Shown: positions 45,040-53,671 of the stretch, piece after piece | Position numbering within the stretch: position 1 is the first letter of the stretch | How the letters are laid out: each line of letters starts with the position of its first letter | Assembly: GCF_000420865.1 (NCBI RefSeq) | Contig: NZ_ATVT01000003.1 | Coordinates: 310,001-374,000, forward strand | Length of the DNA stretch: 64,000 nucleotides | From: Butyrivibrio sp. XPD2006 | Lineage (GTDB): Bacteria; Bacillota; Clostridia; Lachnospirales; Lachnospiraceae | Direction: 5' to 3' | Program-made: the position numbers and the translations under genes | The notes under the pieces: model-generated | Seen by the model: only the letters and a program-made list of their open reading frames with translations | Told to the model about the DNA's origin: nothing | Database searches by the model: none

Positions 45040-45819
45040 ATGGAAGCAAAAAAAGGCGCTTTAGGCTTTAAACAGAACACTCCTGCCGAGAGATTTTTTA
45101 ACGGACTTGTTGTTGAGAATCCTACACTGGTCCTTATGATTGGTATGTGTCCCACACTTGCTGTTACATCATCAGCAATAAACGGAATCGGTATGGGACT
45201 TGCAACTACATTTGTACTTGCACTCAGTAATGCTGTTATTTCAGCACTCAGGAAGACAATTCCTTCTACAGTCAGAATTCCTTCCTTCATCGTAGTTATA
45301 GCTTCTTTTGTAACACTGGTTGAGCTTCTTATGAAGGCTTATGTTCCTGCTCTTAACGCAGCGCTGGGAGTATACATTCCTCTTATCGTTGTTAACTGTA
45401 TCATCTTTGGCAGAGCGGAAGCATACGCCAGCAAGAACGGCATTGTTCCGGCATTCTTTGACGGAATCGGTATGGGAATCGGATTTACCTGTGCCATTAC
45501 ATGTATCGGTCTTGTGAGAGAGTTCATCGGTGGCGGAACAGCCTTTGATGTTCAGATCCTCGGAGAGGGAACAGTGGTTCCCGGAGCTGTTGGTCAGTTC
45601 CTTTCACAGTATCAGCCTGTAAGTATCTTTATCCAGCAGGCCGGTGCATTCTTTGTTCTTGCATTCCTTATTGCGATAATGAACAAGATCAAGATGAACA
45701 TGGCTGCCAAGGGCAAAGACACATCGAAGTTTGGTCAGGGCTGCTGCTCATCAGCTGAAGAAGCTGCAGCAGACAAGATCATGGCAGATAAAGAAGCAGG
45801 AAAGGAGGCTAAAGGATAA
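45040..45819 (+). CDS. rnfE: Rnf complex subunit RnfE
   Basis: A 259-residue integral membrane protein with six predicted helices in the RnfA/RnfE family: NPTLVLMIGMCPTLAVTSSA at the N terminus and DGIGMGIGFTCAITCIGLVRE in the middle. A GTG at 45031 overlapping rnfG is an alternative start; the ATG at 45040 is preferred because the GGAGG site is only three bases from GTG. The tail is charged. Confidence 0.94.
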   Translation: MEAKKGALGFKQNTPAERFFNGLVVENPTLVLMIGMCPTLAVTSSAINGIGMGLATTFVLALSNAVISALRKTIPSTVRIPSFIVVIASFVTLVELLMKAYVPALNAALGVYIPLIVVNCIIFGRAEAYASKNGIVPAFFDGIGMGIGFTCAITCIGLVREFIGGGTAFDVQILGEGTVVPGAVGQFLSQYQPVSIFIQQAGAFFVLAFLIAIMNKIKMNMAAKGKDTSKFGQGCCSSAEEAAADKIMADKEAGKEAKG

Positions 45820-46406
45820 TGGCAGAAACAATTCTTAGTCTTGTGGGGCTCATGATATCAGCTTCACTCGTTAACAACGTAGTACTTAGCCAGTTCCTTG
45901 GACTTTGTCCTTTCCTTGGTGTTTCCAAGAAAACAGACACTGCTCTTGGAATGGGAGCAGCGTGTATCTTCGTAATTACCATGGCTTCACTGGTTTGTAG
46001 CATAATTTATAAGTTCATACTTGCACCTTTGGATATTTCATATCTTAAGACCATCGTATTTATCCTTGTTATTGCGATGCTTGTACAGTTTGTTGAGATG
46101 ATCCTCAAGAAATTCGTAGTTTCGTTGTATCAGGCTCTTGGTGTATACCTTCCTCTTATTACAACCAACTGCGCAGTTCTCGGTGTAGCACTCAACAACG
46201 TAACAGATGGATATTCAATCCTTCAGAGTGTGGTTTGCGGATTCGCAACTGCAGTTGGATTTACAATTGCCATCGTTATTCTTGCCGGACTTCGTGAGAA
46301 GATGGAGTACAACGATATTCCCGCACCTTTCAAGGGAATGCCTCTTGTACTTCTTACATCAGGACTTATGGCAATAGCATTTACAGGATTTAGCGCACTC
46401 AAATAA
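45819..46406 (+). CDS. rnfA: Rnf complex subunit RnfA
   Basis: A 195-residue membrane protein with six helices: SLVNNVVLSQFLGLCPFLGV at the start and YLPLITTNCAVLGVAL in helix four, both carrying the conserved Cys of the family. It pairs with RnfE to build the membrane core that holds an iron-sulfur centre. The start overlaps the rnfE stop by one base. Confidence 0.96.
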   Translation: MAETILSLVGLMISASLVNNVVLSQFLGLCPFLGVSKKTDTALGMGAACIFVITMASLVCSIIYKFILAPLDISYLKTIVFILVIAMLVQFVEMILKKFVVSLYQALGVYLPLITTNCAVLGVALNNVTDGYSILQSVVCGFATAVGFTIAIVILAGLREKMEYNDIPAPFKGMPLVLLTSGLMAIAFTGFSALK

Positions 46407-46423
46407 AACAAGGAGATAAGACT

Positions 46424-47218
46424 ATGGTAACAGGAATAATCATTGCGACTTTGGTAGTTGCCGGTGCCGGAATCATAATCGGACTGATCCTGGGTGTGGC
46501 AGACCTGAAGCTGCATGTTGATGTAGATGAAAAAGAAGCTGCAATCTTAGAGGCTCTTCCGGGTAACAACTGTGGCGGTTGCGGATTCCCGGGATGTAGC
46601 GGATGTGCAGCAGCGATTGCCAAGGGAGAGGCAGCGGTTAACCAGTGCCCTGTTGGTGGTGCACCGGTAGCTGAGATCATCTCAGGAATCATGGGCGTAG
46701 AAGCCGGAGATTCCACCAAAATGGTGGCTTATGTTCACTGTCAGGGTGATTGCGACAAGGCAAAGAGTCAGTATGAGTACAACGGTGAGGCTGATTGCAG
46801 ACTTCAGACTCAGCTTCCCGGAGGCGGTTCCAAGACATGTACATACGGATGCCTCGGCGGCGGAAGCTGCGTATCTGTATGTCAGTTTGATGCCATCCAT
46901 GTAGTTAACGGTGTGGCAGTGGTTGATAAGGACGAGTGTAAGGCCTGTGGCAAATGTATCGATATCTGCCCACGCCATCTCATCGATCTTATCCCGTATG
47001 ATGCGACATGTGTTGTATCCTGCAAGTCTCAGGATATGGGTAAGCTTGTTAACCAGTATTGCAGTATCGGATGTATTGCTTGTCACATCTGTGAAAAGAA
47101 CTGTCCGGCCGGCGCTATCACTGTTGAGAACAATGTTGCTCATATAGATCAGGAGAAGTGCACACACTGTGGAACATGCGTGGAGAAATGTCCAAAGAAA
47201 GCTATTAAATCTGTGTAA
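46424..47218 (+). CDS. rnfB: Rnf complex subunit RnfB
   Basis: A 264-residue protein with an N-terminal membrane helix, a Cys-rich module (NNCGGCGFPGCSGC), and ferredoxin-type domains with CKACGKCIDICPRHL and CTHCGTCVEKCPKKA. It takes electrons from reduced ferredoxin. The order C-D-G-E-A-B is the clostridial one. The operon should generate a Na+ or H+ gradient during ferredoxin oxidation by NAD+. Confidence 0.97.
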   Translation: MVTGIIIATLVVAGAGIIIGLILGVADLKLHVDVDEKEAAILEALPGNNCGGCGFPGCSGCAAAIAKGEAAVNQCPVGGAPVAEIISGIMGVEAGDSTKMVAYVHCQGDCDKAKSQYEYNGEADCRLQTQLPGGGSKTCTYGCLGGGSCVSVCQFDAIHVVNGVAVVDKDECKACGKCIDICPRHLIDLIPYDATCVVSCKSQDMGKLVNQYCSIGCIACHICEKNCPAGAITVENNVAHIDQEKCTHCGTCVEKCPKKAIKSV

Positions 47219-47233
47219 TTTTTGTGAATTTAT

Positions 47234-47252
47234 ACATTTTTTATAAAAATGT
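47234..47252 (+). terminator. AT-rich hairpin after rnfB
   Basis: ACATTTTT and AAAAATGT form an 8-bp stem of almost only A:T pairs. It follows the rnfB stop codon by 16 bp. It may be a weak terminator, but stability is low. Confidence 0.3.
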
Positions 47253-47267
47253 CAAAAATTCTTTATA

Positions 47268-47302
47268 TTATGATTGTTCTTATGATGGGTGATTCATAAA
47301 AT
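47268..47302 (+). promoter_or_regulatory. Direct-repeat promoter element (copy A)
   Basis: Two TTATGAT copies 12 bp apart (47268-47274 and 47280-47286) bracket a TTGTTC -35 candidate at 47274-47279. A TAAAAT -10 candidate follows 17 bp later at 47297-47302. A near-identical sequence lies at 49198-49233. Confidence 0.5.
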
Positions 47303-47338
47303 AGATTATGACAGTATATTTATGCGAGGAGAATTTGT

Positions 47339-47557
47339 ATGAATCAGACACCACAGAATAACGTTAATAGTAACGGGACATTTGTAGTTAAGATAGAGCG
47401 CTGCAACAATAAGACATGGCAAGGCGAAGTCGTTTGGGCAGAAGAGAACAAAAAAGAGAGGTTCAGAAGTGCACTTGAACTTATAAGGCTCATGGACGAA
47501 GCCATGAAGTATTCACAGGGCGAGCAGGAAGACTATCAGCACTTTAATATTGGCTGA
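47339..47557 (+). CDS. Small protein of unknown function (72 residues)
   Basis: A 72-residue hydrophilic protein with no signal peptide. The central part (VVKIERCNNKTWQGEVVW, followed by a charged turn and ALELIRLMDEAM) suggests a small beta-then-helix fold. No family is recognised. It has its own promoter candidate shared in kind with the giant surface-protein gene, a CGAGGAG ribosome site, and a strong hairpin downstream, so it looks like an independent unit. Confidence 0.65.
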   Translation: MNQTPQNNVNSNGTFVVKIERCNNKTWQGEVVWAEENKKERFRSALELIRLMDEAMKYSQGEQEDYQHFNIG

Positions 47558-47604
47558 TGATACAGTTCCTGCAACATAACAACAGAATTTGAGATATAAT
47601 AATA

Positions 47605-47640
47605 ATATCCTCGCGGAGCGTATGCTCTGCGGGGATATAT
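47605..47640 (+). terminator. Strong hairpin between the 72-residue protein and the DUF4230 gene
   Basis: ATATCCTCGCGGAGC pairs with GCTCTGCGGGGATAT over 15 bp (two G:U pairs) with a GTAT loop, 48 bp after the stop codon. The trailing T run is weak (ATTAG). Confidence 0.6.
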
Positions 47641-47661
47641 TAGAATTAAGGGAGTGGAATC

Positions 47662-48339
47662 ATGAAGAATATAAAAAACCCAAAAGACGTATTTTATATT
47701 TCAGTTATTACACTTGCGCTTATTGTGGCCATAGTTTTATGTGTTAAATACACCAGAGATATGGCAGGCAGACAGACGGCCGGTTCATCGGCCCCATCCC
47801 TTGCTCCCAAAGAGGAGAAGGTACTTGTTACCATGAATGTAGAAACCATCGAGGATGGTCTTGAAAACATGGGAGTACTGGTTACTCAGGAGTATTACTT
47901 TACACAGGTAGAGACCTATACCAAGGAAAAGAAAATTCTGAACTTCATTAACTCTGAATCCGGATTTACTTACAGCTATGATGGTAAGGTAACAGCAGGA
48001 ATTGATTTTGGCAAGATTACTGTGACCAAGGATGAGGAGACTAAAACTCTTAAGGTCGAGATCCCATATTCAGAGCTTCAGTCAACAGATATAGATAGAG
48101 ATAGCTTTCAGATTTATTCTGAAAAAGAGTCTTTGTGGAATTCACTTAATATGGAAGATTACAATATGTCCATGGCAGAGTTTGAAGAAACCGCCGAGAG
48201 AAAGGCTATTGACAGCGGAATCCTTGAGAGATCCAACGAGCAGGCCAAAGAGCTCATAAGGAATTTCATTACGAACATGCCGGGAACAGAAGAATATACT
48301 ATAGAATTCGAGCAAAGGAGTAACCCATATGAGTCTTAA
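47662..48339 (+). CDS. DUF4230-family membrane-anchored protein
   Basis: A 225-residue protein with an N-terminal membrane anchor (about residues 12-30) and an external domain. The segment VTQEYYFTQVETYTKEKKIL and the IDFGKITVTKDEETKTLKVEIP strand pattern fit DUF4230, a widespread family of unknown role. Helical C terminus. GGGAGTGG lies before the ATG. It overlaps the next membrane protein by 11 bases, so the two are probably translated and function together. Confidence 0.75.
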   Translation: MKNIKNPKDVFYISVITLALIVAIVLCVKYTRDMAGRQTAGSSAPSLAPKEEKVLVTMNVETIEDGLENMGVLVTQEYYFTQVETYTKEKKILNFINSESGFTYSYDGKVTAGIDFGKITVTKDEETKTLKVEIPYSELQSTDIDRDSFQIYSEKESLWNSLNMEDYNMSMAEFEETAERKAIDSGILERSNEQAKELIRNFITNMPGTEEYTIEFEQRSNPYES

Positions 48340-49054
48340 AAAGTATGCTTTAGTGGCAATACTGCTTCTTGCAGCCGTTATTTCTTTTACCGTAATAGCA
48401 CCCTGGGCGGCAGATCCGGCCCATCACGTTTCCTCTATAGAAAAAACCGAAAACAAGATTTCAACAGTTATGACGCTATCGGGCGGAGCAGCCGGTACAT
48501 CAGCCACGCTGTCAATACTTCCGGGAGATATGTGCACGCCTCTTGCTGAGCAGCTGGCTGAGCTTGCCAAGTATTTTCTCCTCATATTGAGTGCTCTGTA
48601 TCTGGAGAAATTCATGATAACCATAACGGGATACATCACATTTTCCGTTTTGATTCCGCTGGCACTTGTAATTGTTGCGGCAGTCATAATAAGCGGCAAT
48701 AAAAAGTTCTTATCCGTGGCAGGTAAAATTGCTCTTATCGGGTTTATAATTTACCTCATTGTACCTGCTAGTGTGGTGCTTTCTGATAAGATCTATCAAA
48801 CCCAGGAGGATACTGTATCTCAGACAATAGAAGAGTATAACAACCTTGATGTTTCGGGAGATTCCGATTCCGGAATCATCGGAGAGATAACAACCATCAC
48901 AACCAGCACCATCGACAAGGTGACGGAATTTATCAGCAGCTTAATGGAATCGCTTGCTGTCATGATCGTCACAGCCTGCGTGGTTCCTGTGCTTGTGTTC
49001 GTTTTCCTTGTCTGGATCATGAAAGTCATGTTTTCCCCGGGAGGGAATTTATAA
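48329..49054 (+). CDS. Polytopic membrane protein of unknown function
   Basis: A 241-residue protein. An N-terminal signal-like helix (about 5-25) is followed by an external stretch of about 50 residues, then two adjacent helices (about 85-130), one more near 135-155, a Thr/Ser-rich external loop and a final helix (about 210-235). No family is recognised. The 11-base overlap with the DUF4230 gene and shared GGAG site argue for a two-protein membrane complex. Confidence 0.65.
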   Translation: MSLKKYALVAILLLAAVISFTVIAPWAADPAHHVSSIEKTENKISTVMTLSGGAAGTSATLSILPGDMCTPLAEQLAELAKYFLLILSALYLEKFMITITGYITFSVLIPLALVIVAAVIISGNKKFLSVAGKIALIGFIIYLIVPASVVLSDKIYQTQEDTVSQTIEEYNNLDVSGDSDSGIIGEITTITTSTIDKVTEFISSLMESLAVMIVTACVVPVLVFVFLVWIMKVMFSPGGNL

Positions 49055-49068
49055 AGTTAACAGCGATA

Positions 49069-49097
49069 AGGGCGGATCGAGAGATCCGCTCTATTTT
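49069..49097 (+). terminator. Rho-independent terminator after the DUF4230/membrane-protein pair
   Basis: AGGGCGGATC and GATCCGCTCT pair with one G:U, loop GAGA, then ATTTTATT. Confidence 0.8.
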
Positions 49098-49197
49098 ATT
49101 ATGCATAAAATCTGCATTGAAAAAAATTTGGATTTGGAACCCGCTTGATTACTGAGCAAATCATATTTATATATTGAATATACAAAAATAATATAAA

Positions 49198-49233
49198 TTA
49201 TGATGATTCTTATGATAGGGCGTATTGTAAAAT
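49198..49233 (+). promoter_or_regulatory. Direct-repeat promoter element (copy B)
   Basis: TTATGAT copies 12 bp apart at 49198-49204 and 49210-49216, then a TAAAAT -10 candidate at 49228-49233. The -35 region is not canonical, which fits activator dependence. The 5' leader to the surface-protein start codon is about 100 bases and includes a 6-bp inverted repeat TCAAGG/CCTTGA (49258-49282). The rest of the 49101-49197 gap is AT-rich with no feature I can support. Confidence 0.45.
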
Positions 49234-49341
49234 TCTTTTCGTGAGAAAAAGAAAAATCAAGGAACGACCATATGAGCCTTGAATTTCTATCGCAAGATTT
49301 TAGTGTGTTTGATTATTAAAAAGGGAAGGAAACAAAAAGTT

Positions 49342-52300
49342 ATGAAAAACAAGAACGTCATTAAAGCTATGGCAATCGGAATCAGTGCAAGCATGGCACT
49401 CCAGCCTGTAACAGTACTTGCTGAGAATGTGAATGAAGGGGAGACATCTGAGGAATCACAGGTTAATTCTGAAAACAATAAGTCTGCTGATGTAGTTGCC
49501 AGTGATATTGTAGAAGGTGCTACAGCAGAGGATACTTACGTTAACGGAGCAGTAAAAGAAGCTGTAGATAACGTAAATAGTAAAGAAGCAAAAGTTTCAG
49601 AAAATGATTTTTCTGGAACAGTAAACAGCGAGATCAATACATCTTTTGATAATCTCGTTGATAACACCAGAAATATTATTGAAGATGTCAATTCTTCTGA
49701 AAACAGCGTTGTGAATGATGTAAGCAGCTTAAATGGCGCTACTGAAGATATCACAAACGGATTTGATGATGCGGACAGAGCTCTTGAAGGTATGCGCAAT
49801 ACATCAGAGAGTATAAAGACAGTTGTTGAAACAGCAAATACAAATTTGGATACAGCTAATAACGATATAAAGAATGCTGTAAACGAGACTGATGCAGCAA
49901 GAGCATATGATAAAGCTGTTCAGATTGCTGCAGCAGCACAGGAAGCATATGATACAGCTTCAAGTGAATATGAAGCTTACAAGAGTGATTATGATACAGC
50001 GGTAGCTGCAGTGAGAAGTGCACAGATTGCATTTGATGCAGCAAAGAATAAATCTGAGATAGAGCTTGCAGCTGCTAAAGCAGAGCTTGAAGAGGCACAG
50101 AGTAATGCGAATGATCTTGAAACCAAGGCTAAAGCTGCAGCTGACAGGCTGACTGAAATGCACCAAGCGTCTGTATCAAGCCAGGCTCAGTTACAGGCTT
50201 CATATGATCAGCTTGTTATTGATCAGACTGAAAAGGCAGCTGAGATCCAGGGCCTTACTGACGAAATTTCAAGCCTCAATACTCAGCTGGGAAATCTTAA
50301 TGATTCCCTTAATGCTAAAAATCGCACAAAGGGTTCAAAAGAGACTGAGCTTTCCAATCTGGAATCTGATATTTCAACACTTAGTGACCAGATTTCTGAG
50401 CTTGAAGGAAGAATAGGAAAAGCTAGTGCGCAAGGTTCAATAGCTACAGGTCTTAATAAAGAATTGGAAGATCTTAAGAACCAGCTTTCAGAAAAGCTTT
50501 CTGAGAAAGAAACTAAGGCTGGTGAGATATCCGGGCTTAATGAAGATATTGAATCTCTTGAGAGTCAGATAGGAACGATTGAGAATACACTTGGTAATGA
50601 TGGAACTGATGGAAAAGCTAAGAGCGGACTTTATCAGGAACTTGAAGGTAAGAATAACGAACTTACCGGCATAAACAATGCCTTAGGTAACGACGGAACA
50701 AATGGTGAGGCTAAGAGTGGTCTTTATGCAAGCACTTCTGAAAAGGAGGCAGAGCTTTCCGGTGCAAAATCAGATCTTCAGACTAAGCAGGACAATCTGA
50801 AAAAGCTTCAGGATCAGTATGATGCTCTGACTAGTGATGAAGCAAAGAATGCGCTTCAGCAAGCTATAGATAATGCTAGGACTGATATTGAAACAGCTCA
50901 GGCAAATCTTGAAAAGGCACAGTTCTTGACTGATGCAGAGAATGCTGATAAGGCTGTGACGACGGCTTGGAATAATTACACTGACACAATTAAGAACATT
51001 AATACATTAAATAATGAAATAGAAGAGCTTAACAATTTGTTGCCTTGGTCTACAGGTAGAAGGAAACAACAAATTAAAAATCAAATTAATGAAAAAAATA
51101 CTCAGAAGAAGAATTTGGAAGACGGCCTGGCTTCTCTGGAAAATACATATAAGGAAAAAGACTCAGATCTTGCCAAGATGATGCTTCAGGTACGCTATGC
51201 TGATGTTGCAGAAAAGAATAGTATAGATGTACAAACAGGAAAAAATAATAAGTACACTGTGACTTATACAGATAAAGAGACAAAAGAAAAAGTTTCGGTT
51301 GAGTATGAACTTAGCTTCTATAATCCTTCAAATAATGTGGGGCATTATCTGCAATTGGATACAGTGGAGAAGACAACTGAGGACAAAACTATATATGTTG
51401 ATTCAAACGGAAACAGAATAGTAAATAACATAGTTAAAAGTGAGAGTCATGGTTTTTGGCCATTGATGACATGGGAATCATATTATTATATTGATGAAAA
51501 AGGTAATAAAATCGACGTAGAAAAGAATCAGATCCCGGCTTCTGCGGATACATATCTTGAAGAGCATTTTATTGAGGCTTTTACTGGACATGATGATGTC
51601 GATGAAATAGCAGAATCAATCGGTCGTGCCAGCACAGAAACAGAGGCTGCAACAGGTCTAACCAAGGCACTTGAGGATGCTGTAAAGGCTAAAGAGAATA
51701 AAGAGCAAGAGGCAGTTGGAATCAATACATCAATTTCAGCACTTAAGACAGAAATAGCTGGTCTTGAGACCCAAATTGGAAATGACGGAACAGATGGAAA
51801 AGCTAAGACCGGTTTGAACAAGGATATTGAGGATCTTCAGAATCAGATTAACGACAATATAAGTGAGAAGCAGGGGCTTGAGCAAACAATCAGTGGTCTT
51901 CAGGAGCAGATAAACAGTCTTAAGGATAGACTTGAGAAAAAAGACGGAACCGGACTTAAGAAGGACCTTGTAGATAAGCAGAAAGCTCTTGAAATTGCAG
52001 AGGGTAAACTTTCTGAGATAAATAGTGCTCTTGGAAATGATGGCAAAGATGGAAAGGCCAAGTCTGGTCTTTATGCTGATGTGGCATCTAAAGAGACCGA
52101 ACTTCTTGCGGCTAGTACGGAACTAGGTGAAAAGAATAGTACCCTTGAAGAGTATGGAACCAAAAAAACAACCCTTGAATCAGATATTAGTACTCTTGCT
52201 GGTGAAATAGAAGATTTTAATACACAAATCAGTAGTATTAGTACAACAATTGGCTCTAAGACTAACGCTAAGAGCATTGCAGAGACTGACAAGGGAATAA

Positions 52301-53328
52301 TTGATGAAAGTATCAGAACTACATCTAAGGAAATTGGAATCCTTACATCTGCTCAGAGTCAGTATAATCTTGCCAAGGGCAAGTATGATGCGCTTGTAAT
52401 GGCTGCAAAAGAGGCTCAGAATAAGGTAACAACAACCAAAGAGAGTGTTACCGCTTTGGAAAAAGCTATTGCATCTATGAGCAGGGATCTGATGATTGCT
52501 GATCAGAGCATCAATATTGATGATGTTAGACTTGAAGCACTTGAGAGAGCTCTGGCGACAGCAAAGAGGAACCTTGAAGATGCAGAAACTACTCTTGAAA
52601 CAATAGGTGGTAAGGTTGAAGCTGCTGAAGAGAACCTTAGAAACAAGGAAAGAGAGCTTGAAGAAGCAAGAAGACTTGAAGAGATGAATAATAATGACAT
52701 CATCTCAAATGGTGATGTTGTTTCAAATGATACAACCAACGGCACAAATAGCAGCACATCAGGTAACGCAACAAATGTTTCATCAAACGAATCAGCTGGA
52801 GCATCAAGCGATACAACCGGATCATCATCATCTGAAACACCTGCATCACCTGTAGCATCTACATCAACAGAGGCATCTGCAGTTATCACTACAGTAGCTT
52901 CAAACGATGCAGTAGTTGACGGTGCAGAAGTACTTGGCGCAAGAAGATCAACTGCAAATTCAGGAACTACAGCTTCAGCTAAGTCAAACAGCACAAAGAC
53001 AACAGCTGCAAATGACACTGCAAATGCTACAGCTAACACAGCTGATACTGCAAACGCTACAGCAACTTCTAATGATTCTGCTAACGCTGCAGTAGCAAAC
53101 GATGCAAACGGCGCAGATAATGCTTCAGCAGAGAAGGAGACAACTACAAACAGCGAAGTAACAACAATCACTGATGAGGCAGCAGCTAAGGCAGCTACTC
53201 CAATCGAAGCACAGAAGGGCTTCCCTTATTGGGGACTCATCATTCTCGCAGCAATTGCCGGCGTATCTGTTGAGGAGTATGTAAGAAGAAGGAACGACAA
53301 GTCCAAGAACAGCTCCAAGAAAAACTAA
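49342..53328 (+). CDS. Large coiled-coil surface protein with C-terminal membrane anchor
   Basis: A 1328-residue exported protein. A signal peptide (about residues 1-28, ending VTVLAEN) is followed by very long Glu/Lys/Leu/Ser heptad-rich coiled-coil segments resembling SMC-like adhesins. Four copies of a GNDGTDGKAKSGLY-type unit occur at residues 417, 448, 812 and 897. A 110-residue globular insert with aromatic residues lies near 650-740. From about 1130 a Thr/Ala/Ser/Asn-rich stalk leads to one membrane helix (about 1294-1312) and a basic tail; no LPxTG motif. The upstream TTG at 49279 lacks a ribosome site, so ATG 49342 is used. Adhesion or wall-spanning role is inference. Confidence 0.85.
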   Translation: MKNKNVIKAMAIGISASMALQPVTVLAENVNEGETSEESQVNSENNKSADVVASDIVEGATAEDTYVNGAVKEAVDNVNSKEAKVSENDFSGTVNSEINTSFDNLVDNTRNIIEDVNSSENSVVNDVSSLNGATEDITNGFDDADRALEGMRNTSESIKTVVETANTNLDTANNDIKNAVNETDAARAYDKAVQIAAAAQEAYDTASSEYEAYKSDYDTAVAAVRSAQIAFDAAKNKSEIELAAAKAELEEAQSNANDLETKAKAAADRLTEMHQASVSSQAQLQASYDQLVIDQTEKAAEIQGLTDEISSLNTQLGNLNDSLNAKNRTKGSKETELSNLESDISTLSDQISELEGRIGKASAQGSIATGLNKELEDLKNQLSEKLSEKETKAGEISGLNEDIESLESQIGTIENTLGNDGTDGKAKSGLYQELEGKNNELTGINNALGNDGTNGEAKSGLYASTSEKEAELSGAKSDLQTKQDNLKKLQDQYDALTSDEAKNALQQAIDNARTDIETAQANLEKAQFLTDAENADKAVTTAWNNYTDTIKNINTLNNEIEELNNLLPWSTGRRKQQIKNQINEKNTQKKNLEDGLASLENTYKEKDSDLAKMMLQVRYADVAEKNSIDVQTGKNNKYTVTYTDKETKEKVSVEYELSFYNPSNNVGHYLQLDTVEKTTEDKTIYVDSNGNRIVNNIVKSESHGFWPLMTWESYYYIDEKGNKIDVEKNQIPASADTYLEEHFIEAFTGHDDVDEIAESIGRASTETEAATGLTKALEDAVKAKENKEQEAVGINTSISALKTEIAGLETQIGNDGTDGKAKTGLNKDIEDLQNQINDNISEKQGLEQTISGLQEQINSLKDRLEKKDGTGLKKDLVDKQKALEIAEGKLSEINSALGNDGKDGKAKSGLYADVASKETELLAASTELGEKNSTLEEYGTKKTTLESDISTLAGEIEDFNTQISSISTTIGSKTNAKSIAETDKGIIDESIRTTSKEIGILTSAQSQYNLAKGKYDALVMAAKEAQNKVTTTKESVTALEKAIASMSRDLMIADQSINIDDVRLEALERALATAKRNLEDAETTLETIGGKVEAAEENLRNKERELEEARRLEEMNNNDIISNGDVVSNDTTNGTNSSTSGNATNVSSNESAGASSDTTGSSSSETPASPVASTSTEASAVITTVASNDAVVDGAEVLGARRSTANSGTTASAKSNSTKTTAANDTANATANTADTANATATSNDSANAAVANDANGADNASAEKETTTNSEVTTITDEAAAKAATPIEAQKGFPYWGLIILAAIAGVSVEEYVRRRNDKSKNSSKKN

Positions 53329-53362
53329 TCAGCTAATAATCAAACACATATCAATATAGAAA

Positions 53363-53395
53363 AGAGGCGGATTTACTAAGGATCCGTCTCTTTTT
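53363..53395 (+). terminator. Rho-independent terminator after the surface-protein gene
   Basis: AGAGGCGGAT and ATCCGTCTCT form a 10-bp stem (one G:U) with a loop of about eight, then TTTTT. Confidence 0.9.
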
Positions 53396-53416
53396 AAAAT
53401 TTTTTTAAAAAAGTAC

Positions 53417-53445
53417 TTGCATTTTGTTTTGATTTGTAATAATAT
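53417..53445 (+). promoter_or_regulatory. Promoter of the tRNA-Glu gene
   Basis: TTGCAT (53417-53422) and TAATAT (53440-53445) with 17 bp between. A leader hairpin GTCGCC/GGCGAC (53452-53471) lies between this promoter and the mature tRNA 5' end, and would be removed by RNase P. Confidence 0.6.
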
Positions 53446-53478
53446 AAACAAGTCGCCGCGATACGGGCGACACGAAAT

Positions 53479-53550
53479 GCCTCGTTGGTCAAGCGGTTAA
53501 GACGCTGCCCTCTCACGGCAGAATCAGCGGTTCGATTCCGCTACGAGGTA
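53479..53550 (+). tRNA. tRNA-Glu (anticodon CTC)
   Basis: A complete cloverleaf: acceptor GCCTCGT with ACGAGGT, D arm GTC..GAC, anticodon stem CTGCC/GGCAG with loop CTCTCAC (anticodon CTC, reading GAG), and T arm AGCGG-TTCGATT-CCGCT. The discriminator base is A and the CCA end is not encoded. Position 1-72 is a G:U pair. The body resembles the tRNA-Glu of Bacillus. It is followed by a strong terminator. Confidence 0.93.
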
Positions 53551-53578
53551 CTAGCTATTAAGAATAGCCCAACCCGAG

Positions 53579-53611
53579 AAGCTAGAACACATATGTGTTT
53601 TAGCTTTTTTT
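53579..53611 (+). terminator. Terminator after tRNA-Glu
   Basis: AAGCTA-G-AACACAT pairs with ATGTGTT-T-TAGCTT with a single internal mismatch, followed by a T run. A shorter perfect hairpin GCTATT/AATAGC lies just before it at 53553-53567. Confidence 0.85.
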
Positions 53612-53671
53612 AATTTCCATAACTGGTATATTTGTGAAATAATAAGATATGAAATATTACAGGAGGTGGAC

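Noticed and set aside
49279..49341. N-terminal extension of the surface protein
   Set aside because: The TTG start has no ribosome site and would bury the signal peptide; ATG 49342 follows a purine-rich AAGGGAAGGA site.
50590..52075. GNDGTDGKAKSGLY repeats as collagen-like GXY tract
   Set aside because: There are only four isolated units with no continuing G-X-Y periodicity.
52503..53171. 222-residue minus-strand open frame
   Set aside because: It is antisense to the low-complexity stalk of the surface protein; its Ala/Val/Ser-rich product is an artefact of the repeated codons on the other strand.
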